This document shows positions 42,739-51,351 of a stretch of DNA of 64,000 nucleotides, one piece after another; the first letter of the stretch is position 1, and each line of letters begins with the position of its first letter. Position numbers and translations under genes: made by a program. Under the pieces are notes generated by a model. That model saw only the letters and a list, made by a program, of their open reading frames with translations, was not told the DNA's origin and searched no databases. The DNA is taken from contig NZ_WTUZ01000020.1 of the NCBI RefSeq assembly GCF_009882985.1, positions 193,064 through 257,063 of the forward strand, read 5' to 3'. This DNA comes from Paenibacillus silvestris. Lineage in GTDB: Bacteria; Bacillota; Bacilli; Paenibacillales; NBRC-103111.

Positions 42739-43998
42739 TCACCCCTTCCCGTATTTCTCGATCGCCCGCTGCAGAGAAGGATGCTGCGCCGCATAAACGT
42801 CCAGCGGTATTCCCTGAACCGCTGCTTCCCAGCCAAGCTTCATGCTCTCAAAGCCGGCAGCTGGGCCATCCGGATGAGCCAGCATGCCCCCACCGGCCAA
42901 ATGCATCACATCTACCGTCCCTGTTGCGGCATAGGTAGCTGGAGCTGTCCCCGCCCACTGGGCGGAGGAAACGACAGGCATCGTTTGGTAGCCGCCGAGC
43001 AGTGGTGCCGTGCAAGCAGCAATGGATCGAACCACCGACTCGTTGGTCTCATAGAACTTACTATTTAAACCATTAACGTGCAGATGATCTGCCCCAGCTA
43101 ATCGGCAAAGCTTCTGATAAGCCGTAAATTCAATTCCGAGCAGCGGCGAACGCGTCAGCATACCCCATTGATTGCGATGCCCATGAATGGGAACTTCGCT
43201 GAATTGATTCAAATACGTCAGCCCGGATAGTCCGATGCTGAGTATGCTGACCATCACGCAAGTGCCGCCCGCTTTGACAACCAGGTCATGGTTCTGGCGC
43301 AGTTCATCATGATCCCCTGTGATGTTAAAAGCATACATCAGCTTCTTGCCCGTAGCATCCGCAGCTCGCTCGACTGCCGCCATGACAGCCTTCACTTTGT
43401 CAGCTAATGGCGCATATGGCGGATTCGCATTCAATTCGTCGTCTTTGATGAAGTCCATACCCGCTCTCGCCAGCTTCTCCACCAGAGCCGACAATTCGCC
43501 CATCGATAACCCTACGCTGGGCTTCACAATCGTCCCAAGGATCGGCCGATCATACACACCCGTCAGCTTCCGCGTCCCCTCTATCCCGAATTTCGGTCCA
43601 GGGTACCGCAGCGTGAATGCTTCCGGCAGCTCCAAATCCAAGAGTCTAAGTCCTGACAATTCCTGAAGCTCATATAAATTGCCCGCAACAGCAGACATTA
43701 AATTCGGTATAGACGGTCCGAAATTATGAAGAGGAAACGATACCGTCACTCGTCCACGACGGTATTTGCCGTCATGACCCGGCGGTGTCTTCGCTCCCGG
43801 CAGAGAGGGAGTATCCGTATCCTCCAAGGGTTCGATACGCTCCACTCTTGCGCCATGCCGCTCTTTCACGGCATCCGTCTCTCCAGGGACAGCTGTGAAC
43901 GTCCCCGTGGACTGCTCGCCAGCGATGGATGCGGCAGCCCTCTCCAACGAATACGCCGTTTCCACCAGATAGACGGCTGTTACACGATCTTGCTCCAT
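42739..43998 (-). CDS. RuBisCO-like protein, candidate OiaX-type transcarboxylase/hydrolase
   Basis: 419 residues behind AAAGGAGAG. RuBisCO large-subunit landmarks are kept: K159 in GTIVKPSVGLS, the carbamylated-lysine motif K185-D-D-E188 in MDFIKDDELNANPP, H274 in IHGHRNQWG, H307 in DHLHVNG, and LAGGGML at 368-374. It is shorter than true RuBisCO (about 470) and lacks some N-terminal features. RuBisCO-like proteins catalyse enolisation chemistry; OiaX acts on 3-oxo-isoapionate 4-phosphate to give 3-phosphoglycerate and glycolate. The adjacent DUF1537 kinase favours that assignment over the MtnW enolase of methionine salvage, none of whose partner genes are present. Confidence 0.85.
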   Translation of the reverse strand: MEQDRVTAVYLVETAYSLERAAASIAGEQSTGTFTAVPGETDAVKERHGARVERIEPLEDTDTPSLPGAKTPPGHDGKYRRGRVTVSFPLHNFGPSIPNLMSAVAGNLYELQELSGLRLLDLELPEAFTLRYPGPKFGIEGTRKLTGVYDRPILGTIVKPSVGLSMGELSALVEKLARAGMDFIKDDELNANPPYAPLADKVKAVMAAVERAADATGKKLMYAFNITGDHDELRQNHDLVVKAGGTCVMVSILSIGLSGLTYLNQFSEVPIHGHRNQWGMLTRSPLLGIEFTAYQKLCRLAGADHLHVNGLNSKFYETNESVVRSIAACTAPLLGGYQTMPVVSSAQWAGTAPATYAATGTVDVMHLAGGGMLAHPDGPAAGFESMKLGWEAAVQGIPLDVYAAQHPSLQRAIEKYGKG

Positions 43999-44032
43999 AT
44001 GGTTACTCTCCTTTCTCTATGCCACCCGCGCC

Positions 44033-44713
44033 TTAAGAGCCTGTCTTCGTTTCTTTGACTGCATCAAGAATAGCCTTCACATGCTCTACGCCGGATCTTG
44101 GGGACGAAAGCACAGGCTTGCCTGTCGCCTCTGCCAACGCCTGCTCCATGCGTGCCATGGAGCCTTGCGCCAGTACCAGTACATCGGCGGCATCTGTGGC
44201 CCGTTTTGCCGTTTCCAACAATAAACGGTCATGCTCCTCCGGCTTGCCGCTGATCAAAGCATCAAAGGCACCTTCCGCGAGCCCGCTCACAAGCTGCACC
44301 TCTTTGCCAGCTTCCTCTGCCTTACGCTGAATGAGCCGCAACGTTGGCTCCAAGGTAGATGGCAGCGTTGCCAGCACAGCAATACGCGCATAGCCGGCTA
44401 CCGCTTTGGCAGCCATCCATTCATCGATTCTGACAATGGGGATGCCAATGGTCCCTACCGCCTCATCCGCCACATCACCTACGGAGGAGCATGTGTTCAG
44501 GATCACATCCGCACCGAGTTCTTCCGCGTGCCGATAATACTGCACCAAATGACGGGACACAACTTCTGGAATATGCCCCGCACGCACAACATCGCCAATC
44601 AGACTGTCATCGATAATATTCACGAGCCGGATATCCGGCAGCATCTCTTGAAATACCTTTTTCAAAGGATCAGCCAAGCCCTGACCTGTATAAATCGCTA
44701 CAACGGTTTGCAT
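44033..44713 (-). CDS. Asp/Glu racemase-superfamily protein with one catalytic Cys
   Basis: About 226 residues from the ATG at 44713, behind AGGAGGAG. The first family motif is ILNTCSSVGDV, with the N-terminal catalytic Cys. At the second site, where racemases have another Cys, the sequence reads LVLAQGSMARME, so the second acid/base is missing. That pattern is known in arylmalonate decarboxylases and some isomerases, and argues against amino acid racemisation. It lies between the GH127-like and RuBisCO-like genes. A role as a lyase, decarboxylase or isomerase on the sugar acid intermediate is likely but not proven. Confidence 0.75.
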   Translation of the reverse strand: MQTVVAIYTGQGLADPLKKVFQEMLPDIRLVNIIDDSLIGDVVRAGHIPEVVSRHLVQYYRHAEELGADVILNTCSSVGDVADEAVGTIGIPIVRIDEWMAAKAVAGYARIAVLATLPSTLEPTLRLIQRKAEEAGKEVQLVSGLAEGAFDALISGKPEEHDRLLLETAKRATDAADVLVLAQGSMARMEQALAEATGKPVLSSPRSGVEHVKAILDAVKETKTGS

Positions 44714-44775
44714 CGAACTCCTCCTAGTCGCTTTCACTGCGAAAGCGGAATGTGTTTCTTCCTCTATTCTTACAC

Positions 44776-46500
44776 TTACCAGACAAATTCCTTATCCAAT
44801 CGACGATACTCCCCAGCCTTCATCGGAGCCTCCTCAAACACCTGACGCCCGCTGTACAAAGGTTTCTTCGTGCCTTTCGGCGTGATGTTGACAACATCAT
44901 CCCCGCGCCACTCCGTCTCAAAGGTTTGACCTACCGCATTCTCCAACGTTTTGCGGAAGCTTAGCGGGAAGGTCACCGTAATTTTCTCACCTGCAACGGC
45001 AGAGCCAAGCAAGAGGAAGTGCTTGTTCACCCAACTGCTCGCTTCGCTGCCTTTACCTTCGATCACTTCCCCATTACGTTCGCGTACAAACTTGATTTTC
45101 GTGAAACCAGCCCACTCTGGGATTCGGATCTGCAGACGTGGAATATCTGTGTGAATATCGAGCACGACTTTACCCTCATGAGGCAGGTAGGAGCTGACAT
45201 CCAGCCATTTGGAGCCGCGGTTCAAAAGGAAATTGACGCTGATCGCCCCTTTTTTCTCCGTGATCGTGTTACTCCAGCCCATGAAGAGCCCTCGTGTTCC
45301 TGAGCCTAAGCAGCAAATCTGCAAATCATTCGTATGACCGCGTCCTTCATTCACATCACAAACGAAATCATTAGGCGCCGAATAGCCTGCAAAAGAGCCC
45401 CGTGTCCGCTCCGCTACTTTATAGAAGCTTTTGTTCGCCGGAATGTCAGCCGATTTATCGTCAGCTTCCTCTACCCAATCCAGATCCAGCAGCTGTGACT
45501 CCGCCAGATGGTTGCGCAAGAATCGTTCCACGGTTCCCCAATATTCCACATAGCCGCTTTGTGCCAAGGTAATGCCCGTCGCGATTAAATCAACCAAGGA
45601 GCATGTTTCATGCTCATAAGCTTGCTCGTGCAGATCGCCTGGCGTCCAGCCGAAGTTCGTACATTTGGTCAGCGCCCAGTCGTAGGATTTCTTGACCCAT
45701 GCAAGCATCGCCGCATCGCCTGTGAAGACACCGAACCTCGCAATAGCGTCAAGCGTGCCAATCCGCGTGTGGAAATGTCCGCTCCGATAAGCAAGCGAGT
45801 CGTTGAAGCTGCCATCTGGATTGAATACACCGCTGCGCTCCATAATTAATGCCGTAAAAAATTGACATAGTTCAAAAGCGTCCTGATTGCCCGTCAGCTC
45901 ATGATATTTCAGCAAAGGCATGACCAATCGGCCGCAGAAGGCTGCCGGATCGGGCGCCAAACGCAGCTGAATCGCGTTGCTCGACGGCCAGCCGGTTTCT
46001 TTGTATTCCGAAGCCGGATAATACCAGACATCGCGCTCTTTAATCGCGATCCGCTTGAGTGCCGCCACGTGGCGGTCGGCTGCTTCTTTGACCTTCGGGT
46101 CCCCTGTTTCCATGAACCAAGTCGTCAAAGATAAAATAACCGCCCGTTGATCAATCAGGTTTGCATTTGGCTCCCAATTGCGAGTTGGATTAATCTGTCT
46201 GTAGCTCATCCCGTCTTCTTTGAAAAAAGACAGCAGATTCGCACGGTAACGCTCCTCGACCTCTTTGCCAAACTCTTCTCCCGACATATGGCGAGCAAGA
46301 ATCAATCCATCGATCATACGTCCGTGTGAGGAACCATAGTCCCAGTCCCCGTGCGTCATGAAGGCAGGCTTGTGCATCAAATCTGCAGCAAAAAACGGAA
46401 TATAGTTATGGTCGCGATCCGCCATGCCGATCATGGCATTGATGGCGTGTGCGGCGCGTTCTTCAAGCATAAGCGTATCGGGAATTAATGGTTTTGACAT
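44776..46500 (-). CDS. GH127-like (DUF1680-type) glycoside hydrolase
   Basis: About 574 residues from the ATG at 46500, preceded by AGGAGAG; the open frame before it overlaps the regulator gene. The helical toroid domain has HETC (E298, C300) and QICCLGSGTRG (C396, C397), matching the zinc ligands and catalytic Cys of beta-L-arabinofuranosidases such as HypBA1. The C-terminal beta domain has LQIRIPEWAG, typical of the family. There is no signal peptide, so the substrate is an imported oligosaccharide. GH127 and related families act on arabinofuranosides and on unusual sugars of rhamnogalacturonan II. Overall similarity is low, so this is a divergent member. Confidence 0.65.
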   Translation of the reverse strand: MSKPLIPDTLMLEERAAHAINAMIGMADRDHNYIPFFAADLMHKPAFMTHGDWDYGSSHGRMIDGLILARHMSGEEFGKEVEERYRANLLSFFKEDGMSYRQINPTRNWEPNANLIDQRAVILSLTTWFMETGDPKVKEAADRHVAALKRIAIKERDVWYYPASEYKETGWPSSNAIQLRLAPDPAAFCGRLVMPLLKYHELTGNQDAFELCQFFTALIMERSGVFNPDGSFNDSLAYRSGHFHTRIGTLDAIARFGVFTGDAAMLAWVKKSYDWALTKCTNFGWTPGDLHEQAYEHETCSLVDLIATGITLAQSGYVEYWGTVERFLRNHLAESQLLDLDWVEEADDKSADIPANKSFYKVAERTRGSFAGYSAPNDFVCDVNEGRGHTNDLQICCLGSGTRGLFMGWSNTITEKKGAISVNFLLNRGSKWLDVSSYLPHEGKVVLDIHTDIPRLQIRIPEWAGFTKIKFVRERNGEVIEGKGSEASSWVNKHFLLLGSAVAGEKITVTFPLSFRKTLENAVGQTFETEWRGDDVVNITPKGTKKPLYSGRQVFEEAPMKAGEYRRLDKEFVW

Positions 46501-46513
46501 ACCTGTTCTCTCC

Positions 46514-48082
46514 TTATTGGTCCGCTTGACCGATGGCTTTGCGGTATTCACCGATGGTCATGCCGATTTTTCTTTTGAAAATTTGGCTGAAATACCGGTA
46601 ATCCTCATAACCCACCTTTTGCGCGACTTCATAGTTTTTGTATTTCGATTTATTCATGAGCTCTTTGGCCTTATGCAGACGGATATCGGTTAAATAATCG
46701 ACGAAGTTCTTCCCGGTCATCTTTTTGAAAATCCGACTTAAATAGTCAGCATTTAAATAATAGCTGCTGGCGATTTGATGCAAGGAGAGAGACTGATCGT
46801 AATTGCTCTCCATCCATTTTTTCAGCTCACTCACGACCTTCTCTCCCTGTTTTTCCCCGGATTGCCCGTAGAAACAGAGCACAGCAGGCAGCAAGTCCTC
46901 TTTGAAAATCTTTTTCATGGCCTCCACATCATGGCGTTGGTGAATCAGCTCTGAGTACATCAGCGTGTTTTTGCCGCAAACTTCCTCTAGACGGACATCT
47001 TTCGCCTGAAGCTGCTTCTCCACCGCATGCAGGAGTAAATCTGCGCTCCACTGCAAATGCCCCACTGTCGTATCGTCGCTTACGAATGCCGCAAACAAGC
47101 GCTCAAATTCTTGTTCCACAGCCATCTTATTGCCGGATTGGAGCACCCATAAGAACGAGTTCTCTTTGTCCTGCGGATAAATACCAGATAAATGCACTGC
47201 ATTGTTCTCTGCAGAAAGCAAAGCGTTCATCGCTGACAGCCGTTTTCCGGCTAAAGCCTTCTTCGCTTCGTTATACGCCTCGCCTAGCTTAGCAGCCTCT
47301 AGCTTCCTAGTGCTCATACCGAAGCTGAAGCTAACACTTCCAGCCTGCTTTAAGGCAGCAAGCACACTTGTGTGCACCCGGCCGAAATCCTTGGGCTCCA
47401 GCCGAGCTCCACAGAGGGCAATCGCAATCTCTCGGCTGCTATCCTGCAACGTCGTGAGCTCGTATTCCCATCGTCCCCCGAAAAGGAAGGGCTTCATGCG
47501 GCTTAATTGCTCATGAATAGCTGGCAGCAGACGAGCATGATCGCAATGCTCTTGAAAGGTATCCGTGTGGCCGAGCATCAGCGCGTATTCACCAGCTTGC
47601 CAGTTGGAAGGAACGGAGACTTCCTCCCCTTCTTCGGCATGCAGCAGCAGTTGCCGCAGCCAATCCTCCCCTTGGACGCGGGATGCTTTGCGCTTCTCCG
47701 CTTCGCGCCCATCGAGCTCCATGAGCGCCTTTTCTACGACCGCAGCAAGCTCTTCCTTTTTCACCGGCTTGAGCAAATAGTCAAAGGCTTTGTGGCGAAT
47801 GGCTTCCTTCGTATATTCGAAATCCGAATACCCGCTAATCACAATCGTCAGCAAGTCCGGCAGTTCTCGGCACAACAGGCCAAGCAGCTGCTTACCATCG
47901 AGGCCAGGCATTCGCATATCCAGGAAGAGCAGGTCCGGCTTTTTGTCCAAAGCCATTTCATAGCCTTCTCCCCCGTCACTTGCTTCGCCAACAAGCTCCA
48001 AGCCCCATTCGTTCCAGGAAATAGACTGAATTAATCCTCTTCGTATCCACTTTTCATCGTCTACAATGATGACTCTCCGCAT
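46514..48082 (-). CDS. YesN-type response regulator with AraC domain
   Basis: 522 residues. The receiver domain has VDDEKWIRRGL, Asp in PDLLFLDMRMPGLDG and Lys in YLLKPVKKEE. The AraC domain at the end has YDQSLSLHQIASSYYLNADYLSR and VGYEDYRYFSQIFKRKIG. Its cognate kinase gene is probably that at 51352-53166, separated from it by the three importer genes. This split layout is less common than an adjacent pair. It is 37 bases from the permease gene. Confidence 0.9.
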   Translation of the reverse strand: MRRVIIVDDEKWIRRGLIQSISWNEWGLELVGEASDGGEGYEMALDKKPDLLFLDMRMPGLDGKQLLGLLCRELPDLLTIVISGYSDFEYTKEAIRHKAFDYLLKPVKKEELAAVVEKALMELDGREAEKRKASRVQGEDWLRQLLLHAEEGEEVSVPSNWQAGEYALMLGHTDTFQEHCDHARLLPAIHEQLSRMKPFLFGGRWEYELTTLQDSSREIAIALCGARLEPKDFGRVHTSVLAALKQAGSVSFSFGMSTRKLEAAKLGEAYNEAKKALAGKRLSAMNALLSAENNAVHLSGIYPQDKENSFLWVLQSGNKMAVEQEFERLFAAFVSDDTTVGHLQWSADLLLHAVEKQLQAKDVRLEEVCGKNTLMYSELIHQRHDVEAMKKIFKEDLLPAVLCFYGQSGEKQGEKVVSELKKWMESNYDQSLSLHQIASSYYLNADYLSRIFKKMTGKNFVDYLTDIRLHKAKELMNKSKYKNYEVAQKVGYEDYRYFSQIFKRKIGMTIGEYRKAIGQADQ

Positions 48083-48119
48083 TTCCTGTACCTCCTCAAA
48101 GCTTTAGATTTCGTTTAAC

Positions 48120-48941
48120 TCAGCCTTTCATAGAACCTGCCGTCAGTCCGTCAATAATGTACCTTTGCAGCAGTAAGTAAATGATTAGAATTGGTGAAAT
48201 TACAAGCACCATGAAGGCAAAAACAACGCCCCAATTCGTGCTGTACATCGTTACAAAATTAAAGATTTGCAGGACAATCGTCCACTTCGTACTGTCTGTC
48301 ATTAGATAGAAAGGTCCGAAGAAATCGTTCCAAACTGAAACCATGACGACAATGGATACGGTTACAAGCACCGTAAGCAGCAGCGGTAGAATCATCTGCC
48401 AATACAATCGGAAATAGCCGCAGCCTTCCAGCAGAGCCGCTTCATCCAACTCTCTCGGAATCGACTTCATGAAGCCCACGAGCAAAAACACAGCAAAAGG
48501 CAGCAGCACCGCCGTATAATACATAATCAGACTGAAATACGTCCCTTTAATATGAAGATCACCCAGCAGCTTAATTGTAGGCACAATGGAGACCGGAACA
48601 ATCAGCCCCATAATGAACATGTAATAAGCTCCTTGCAGAAAGCGATCGTCTCTTCGCTGAATGATGAAGGCAGCCATCGAGGCAAACAAATTCACACAGA
48701 CGACAACTAAGACGGAAATGAGAATACTATTTTTGAAACCACGCCAAATGTTTGCCTGCTGAAAGACTTCTTTATAATTGGTAAAATGCCATTCGGAAGG
48801 CAGCGATAAGCCGAATAGCGCCGATTCCCGGATACCTTTGAACGAATTGACCAGAATCATCAGAAAGGGAATCAGAATCAGACAGGCCAAGCCAATAGCG
48901 ACGATTTCCAGAATCCAGAGTGTCCACTTTTTTCTCATCAC
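48120..48941 (-). CDS. Sugar ABC transporter permease (MalG/AraQ type)
   Basis: 273 residues with six membrane segments and the EAA loop DEAALLEGCGYFRLYWQMILPLL. It overlaps the partner permease gene by 4 bases (ATGA). It ends RYIIDGLTAGSMKG, as expected. It belongs to the shorter MalG/AraQ class, unlike the YtcP-type permease at 26731. Confidence 0.9.
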   Translation of the reverse strand: MMRKKWTLWILEIVAIGLACLILIPFLMILVNSFKGIRESALFGLSLPSEWHFTNYKEVFQQANIWRGFKNSILISVLVVVCVNLFASMAAFIIQRRDDRFLQGAYYMFIMGLIVPVSIVPTIKLLGDLHIKGTYFSLIMYYTAVLLPFAVFLLVGFMKSIPRELDEAALLEGCGYFRLYWQMILPLLLTVLVTVSIVVMVSVWNDFFGPFYLMTDSTKWTIVLQIFNFVTMYSTNWGVVFAFMVLVISPILIIYLLLQRYIIDGLTAGSMKG

Positions 48942-49807
48942 ATCTCGACCTCTCTCTTCTTCATCGCTATCAGTACGGGAACCCCAACAATGGTGACTAG
49001 AACGAATAAAACAACGTTAACCGCCGTCGCGTAACCGAATAAACCTGTGCTGAACATACCGCGAATATAGGTATAAAATACTTCTGTGGTATAACCTGGT
49101 CCACCTTCTGTGAGCACCATGACCATTTCGAACACCTTCATGGAGCCGATCATGGAGAGAAGGACGTTGACGGTAAGTGCCGGAGCTAACAGTGGGAATA
49201 TGATGGAGCGAAAACGCTGCCAATATTGCGCCCCGTCCATGGATGAACTCTCAATTAGATCCTTCGGAATAAACTGCAGACCAGCCAGATACACGACCAT
49301 CGAGAATCCGGCAACACGCCACAGGTCCGTCACAATAATTGAGAACAAGGCATACTTAGGATCATTCAACCAGTCTTGCATCATAAAATGAAGCCCGACC
49401 TTATCGAGTACGGTGTTCACAATGCCATGCTCAGGATGATAAATCGCTCGGAAAATATAGCCTATTACAATCGGCGCAATCACGTAAGGCAGAAAGAAGA
49501 TCATGCGCAGCAGATTTCGCAGTTTAAGTGCTTCATTCAAAATTAAGGCTAACCCTAGTCCCAAAAAGTTCTGCATCAAAGTCACAACTGCCGCAAAAAT
49601 CAACGTATTAATCAAAGCCGTTTTCAACCGGGGTTCTTTGAACAACTCGATATAGTTATCAAGCCCATTGAAGCGAATCTGCTCCGCATTAATATTCCAG
49701 TCCGTAAAGCTGTAATAAAACCCAATGATCGTTGGGGTGATGAAAAACAATAGAAATACGGCGAGAGCCGGGAATGAAAAATAAAGCGGGTATTTCATCT
49801 TTCCCAT
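48938..49807 (-). CDS. Sugar ABC transporter permease (MalF/AraP type)
   Basis: 289 residues, six membrane segments, starting GKMKYPLYFSFPALAVFLLFF. The loop region is ESSSMDGAQYWQRFRSIIFPLL. It forms the channel with the overlapping downstream gene product. No ATPase gene is nearby; a shared MsmX-type ATPase is expected. Confidence 0.9.
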   Translation of the reverse strand: MGKMKYPLYFSFPALAVFLLFFITPTIIGFYYSFTDWNINAEQIRFNGLDNYIELFKEPRLKTALINTLIFAAVVTLMQNFLGLGLALILNEALKLRNLLRMIFFLPYVIAPIVIGYIFRAIYHPEHGIVNTVLDKVGLHFMMQDWLNDPKYALFSIIVTDLWRVAGFSMVVYLAGLQFIPKDLIESSSMDGAQYWQRFRSIIFPLLAPALTVNVLLSMIGSMKVFEMVMVLTEGGPGYTTEVFYTYIRGMFSTGLFGYATAVNVVLFVLVTIVGVPVLIAMKKREVEM

Positions 49808-49836
49808 CTCGTCTCCCCTCCTTCATGTTAAAGTGT

Positions 49837-49863
49837 TCCGGCCGGAAGCAAGTTCCGACCGGA
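49837..49863 (-). other. Hairpin between binding-protein and permease genes
   Basis: TCCGGTCGGAA and TTCCGGCCGGA pair over 11 bp (one G-U) around CTTGC on the minus strand, with no long T run. Such hairpins commonly protect the upstream binding-protein message or stop part of transcription. Confidence 0.65.
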
Positions 49864-49878
49864 CAGTCTTAGATCCGC

Positions 49879-51240
49879 TTATTTGAAGCCATCAAGCAGC
49901 TTGGCTTTGCCGTCTTTCTCATAGTTCGCAGAGAATTCTTTGAGCGCTTTGTCGACATCTCCGTCGATGAAGAACGTTTGCAATGTTTTTTGGAAATCAG
50001 CGAACGTTGGTGTCAGACGATTCTGCACGTTGATTTTCGCTTTATTCGCATCAATCAGATCCTTGACCGTTTGCTGCACAGGGTACAAGCTGCTCTTAGC
50101 GCCTTGGAAAATCGGGATGCCTGGGCTTGTTTGGTAGTACAGATCCACCATCTCCGGCGAAATCATAAATTTGACCAACTCAGCAGCCACATCAGCATTT
50201 TTCGCTTTCGTCGGGATCATCAATTGGTTCGGCGGCGTAATCATCGCTGTACCTGCATCCGCTGCGGAAGGGAATGGGAAGAAGCCAATTTTGCTCGTCA
50301 CGAACTCTTTCCCGAATTTCTTCTCCAATTGCGGAATAATGCCGTCTAGCATGAAGGCCATACCGACTTTGCCTTCACCCATCAAATTTTGCAGCTCATC
50401 GAATGTGCCTGCCAGCGGATTGGACTGGATCAGTCCAAGATCCTTCAATTCCTTTTGTTTCGCGAAAAGGTCTTTGAGTGCCGGAATATCAGCCAGTTTG
50501 AGTGCATTCTTCTCTAGATTTTGAACGCCTGCATCCCCGATAGCCGGGTCTACATTCGATACCCAACCTGTGAAGTAGAACACTTGCGGCGGCCAGCCGT
50601 CTTTGACTCCCTCATAGAAAGGCGTGACGCCTGCGGCCTTGATTTTCTTAGCGCCCTCGATCATATCCGCATAATTCTTGGGAGGTTGAATGCCCGCTTT
50701 GGTGAATACATCTTTGTTATAATAGATGCCCATCATGCCCGTAGCGCCGAAAGGGACACCATATATTTTCTTGTTCGCATCAGCTTGAAACTCTTTCATC
50801 GTCGGGATAATACGATCCCATACAGCCTGATCTCCTGACCACTCGCGAAGCGTTTCAGAGGCTCTCAGCTTGACGTACTGCTTAGGTCCTGGCTGCATGA
50901 GGAAGAGATCCGGGAAGTCACCTGTAGAAAAGCGTGTTTTCATCATGTTGTCGAAGTCCCCGCCAGGCAGCGCCTGCAATTCGACTTTATTGCCTGTTTT
51001 CGTTTCGAACTCTTTAAATATTTTATTAAAAGGCGTGGCATCCACCGTATTGGCGATCGCAAACGTCAGTGTGACAGGATCCTTCTTCGCTGGTGCTGGT
51101 GTTGATGCGGCTGTTGTAGCCCCAGGCGTTGCAGCTGCCGGTGTGCTGCTTCCCGAGTTACCGCCACTAGTTCCACAAGCTGTTAATGCCATAACTGCCG
51201 CAATGGATGCAGACAGTGTTACCGTTTTCATTTTCCTCAT
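49879..51240 (-). CDS. Sugar-binding lipoprotein of ABC importer
   Basis: 453 residues, family 1 extracellular binding protein. The lipobox is ALTACG, followed by a Ser/Ala/Thr/Pro-rich linker, then the binding domain (LTFAIANTVDATPFNKIFKEF). The ribosome binding site AAAGGAGGGG is strong. Two MalF/MalG-type permease genes follow. A cre-like site overlaps its promoter, so glucose repression is likely. The ligand is unknown; the operon's enzymes suggest an arabinose- or apiose-containing oligosaccharide or a sugar acid. Confidence 0.87.
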   Translation of the reverse strand: MRKMKTVTLSASIAAVMALTACGTSGGNSGSSTPAAATPGATTAASTPAPAKKDPVTLTFAIANTVDATPFNKIFKEFETKTGNKVELQALPGGDFDNMMKTRFSTGDFPDLFLMQPGPKQYVKLRASETLREWSGDQAVWDRIIPTMKEFQADANKKIYGVPFGATGMMGIYYNKDVFTKAGIQPPKNYADMIEGAKKIKAAGVTPFYEGVKDGWPPQVFYFTGWVSNVDPAIGDAGVQNLEKNALKLADIPALKDLFAKQKELKDLGLIQSNPLAGTFDELQNLMGEGKVGMAFMLDGIIPQLEKKFGKEFVTSKIGFFPFPSAADAGTAMITPPNQLMIPTKAKNADVAAELVKFMISPEMVDLYYQTSPGIPIFQGAKSSLYPVQQTVKDLIDANKAKINVQNRLTPTFADFQKTLQTFFIDGDVDKALKEFSANYEKDGKAKLLDGFK

Positions 51241-51276
51241 TTCTGTACCCCTCCTTTAATGTTGCTTACAGAATTG

Positions 51277-51297
51277 ATTATATTGCAACCGCTTACT
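51277..51297 (-). promoter_or_regulatory. Promoter with cre-like site before the binding-protein gene
   Basis: On the minus strand AGTAAGCGGTTGCA (51284-51297) matches the CcpA consensus TGWAANCGNTNWCA at 12 of 14 positions and abuts TATAAT (51277-51282). The -35 box is weak. Confidence 0.5.
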
Positions 51298-51351
51298 TGT
51301 ACCCCATGCACGATAACGACTTTCTATGTTGAATATTCCTACATCCTGCTT

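Noticed and set aside
42739-43998. MtnW-type enolase of methionine salvage
   Set aside because: No mtn genes are nearby, and the adjacent DUF1537 kinase fits the isoapionate route better.
44033-44713. Aspartate or glutamate racemase
   Set aside because: The second catalytic Cys is replaced (AQGSM), so two-base racemisation is not expected.
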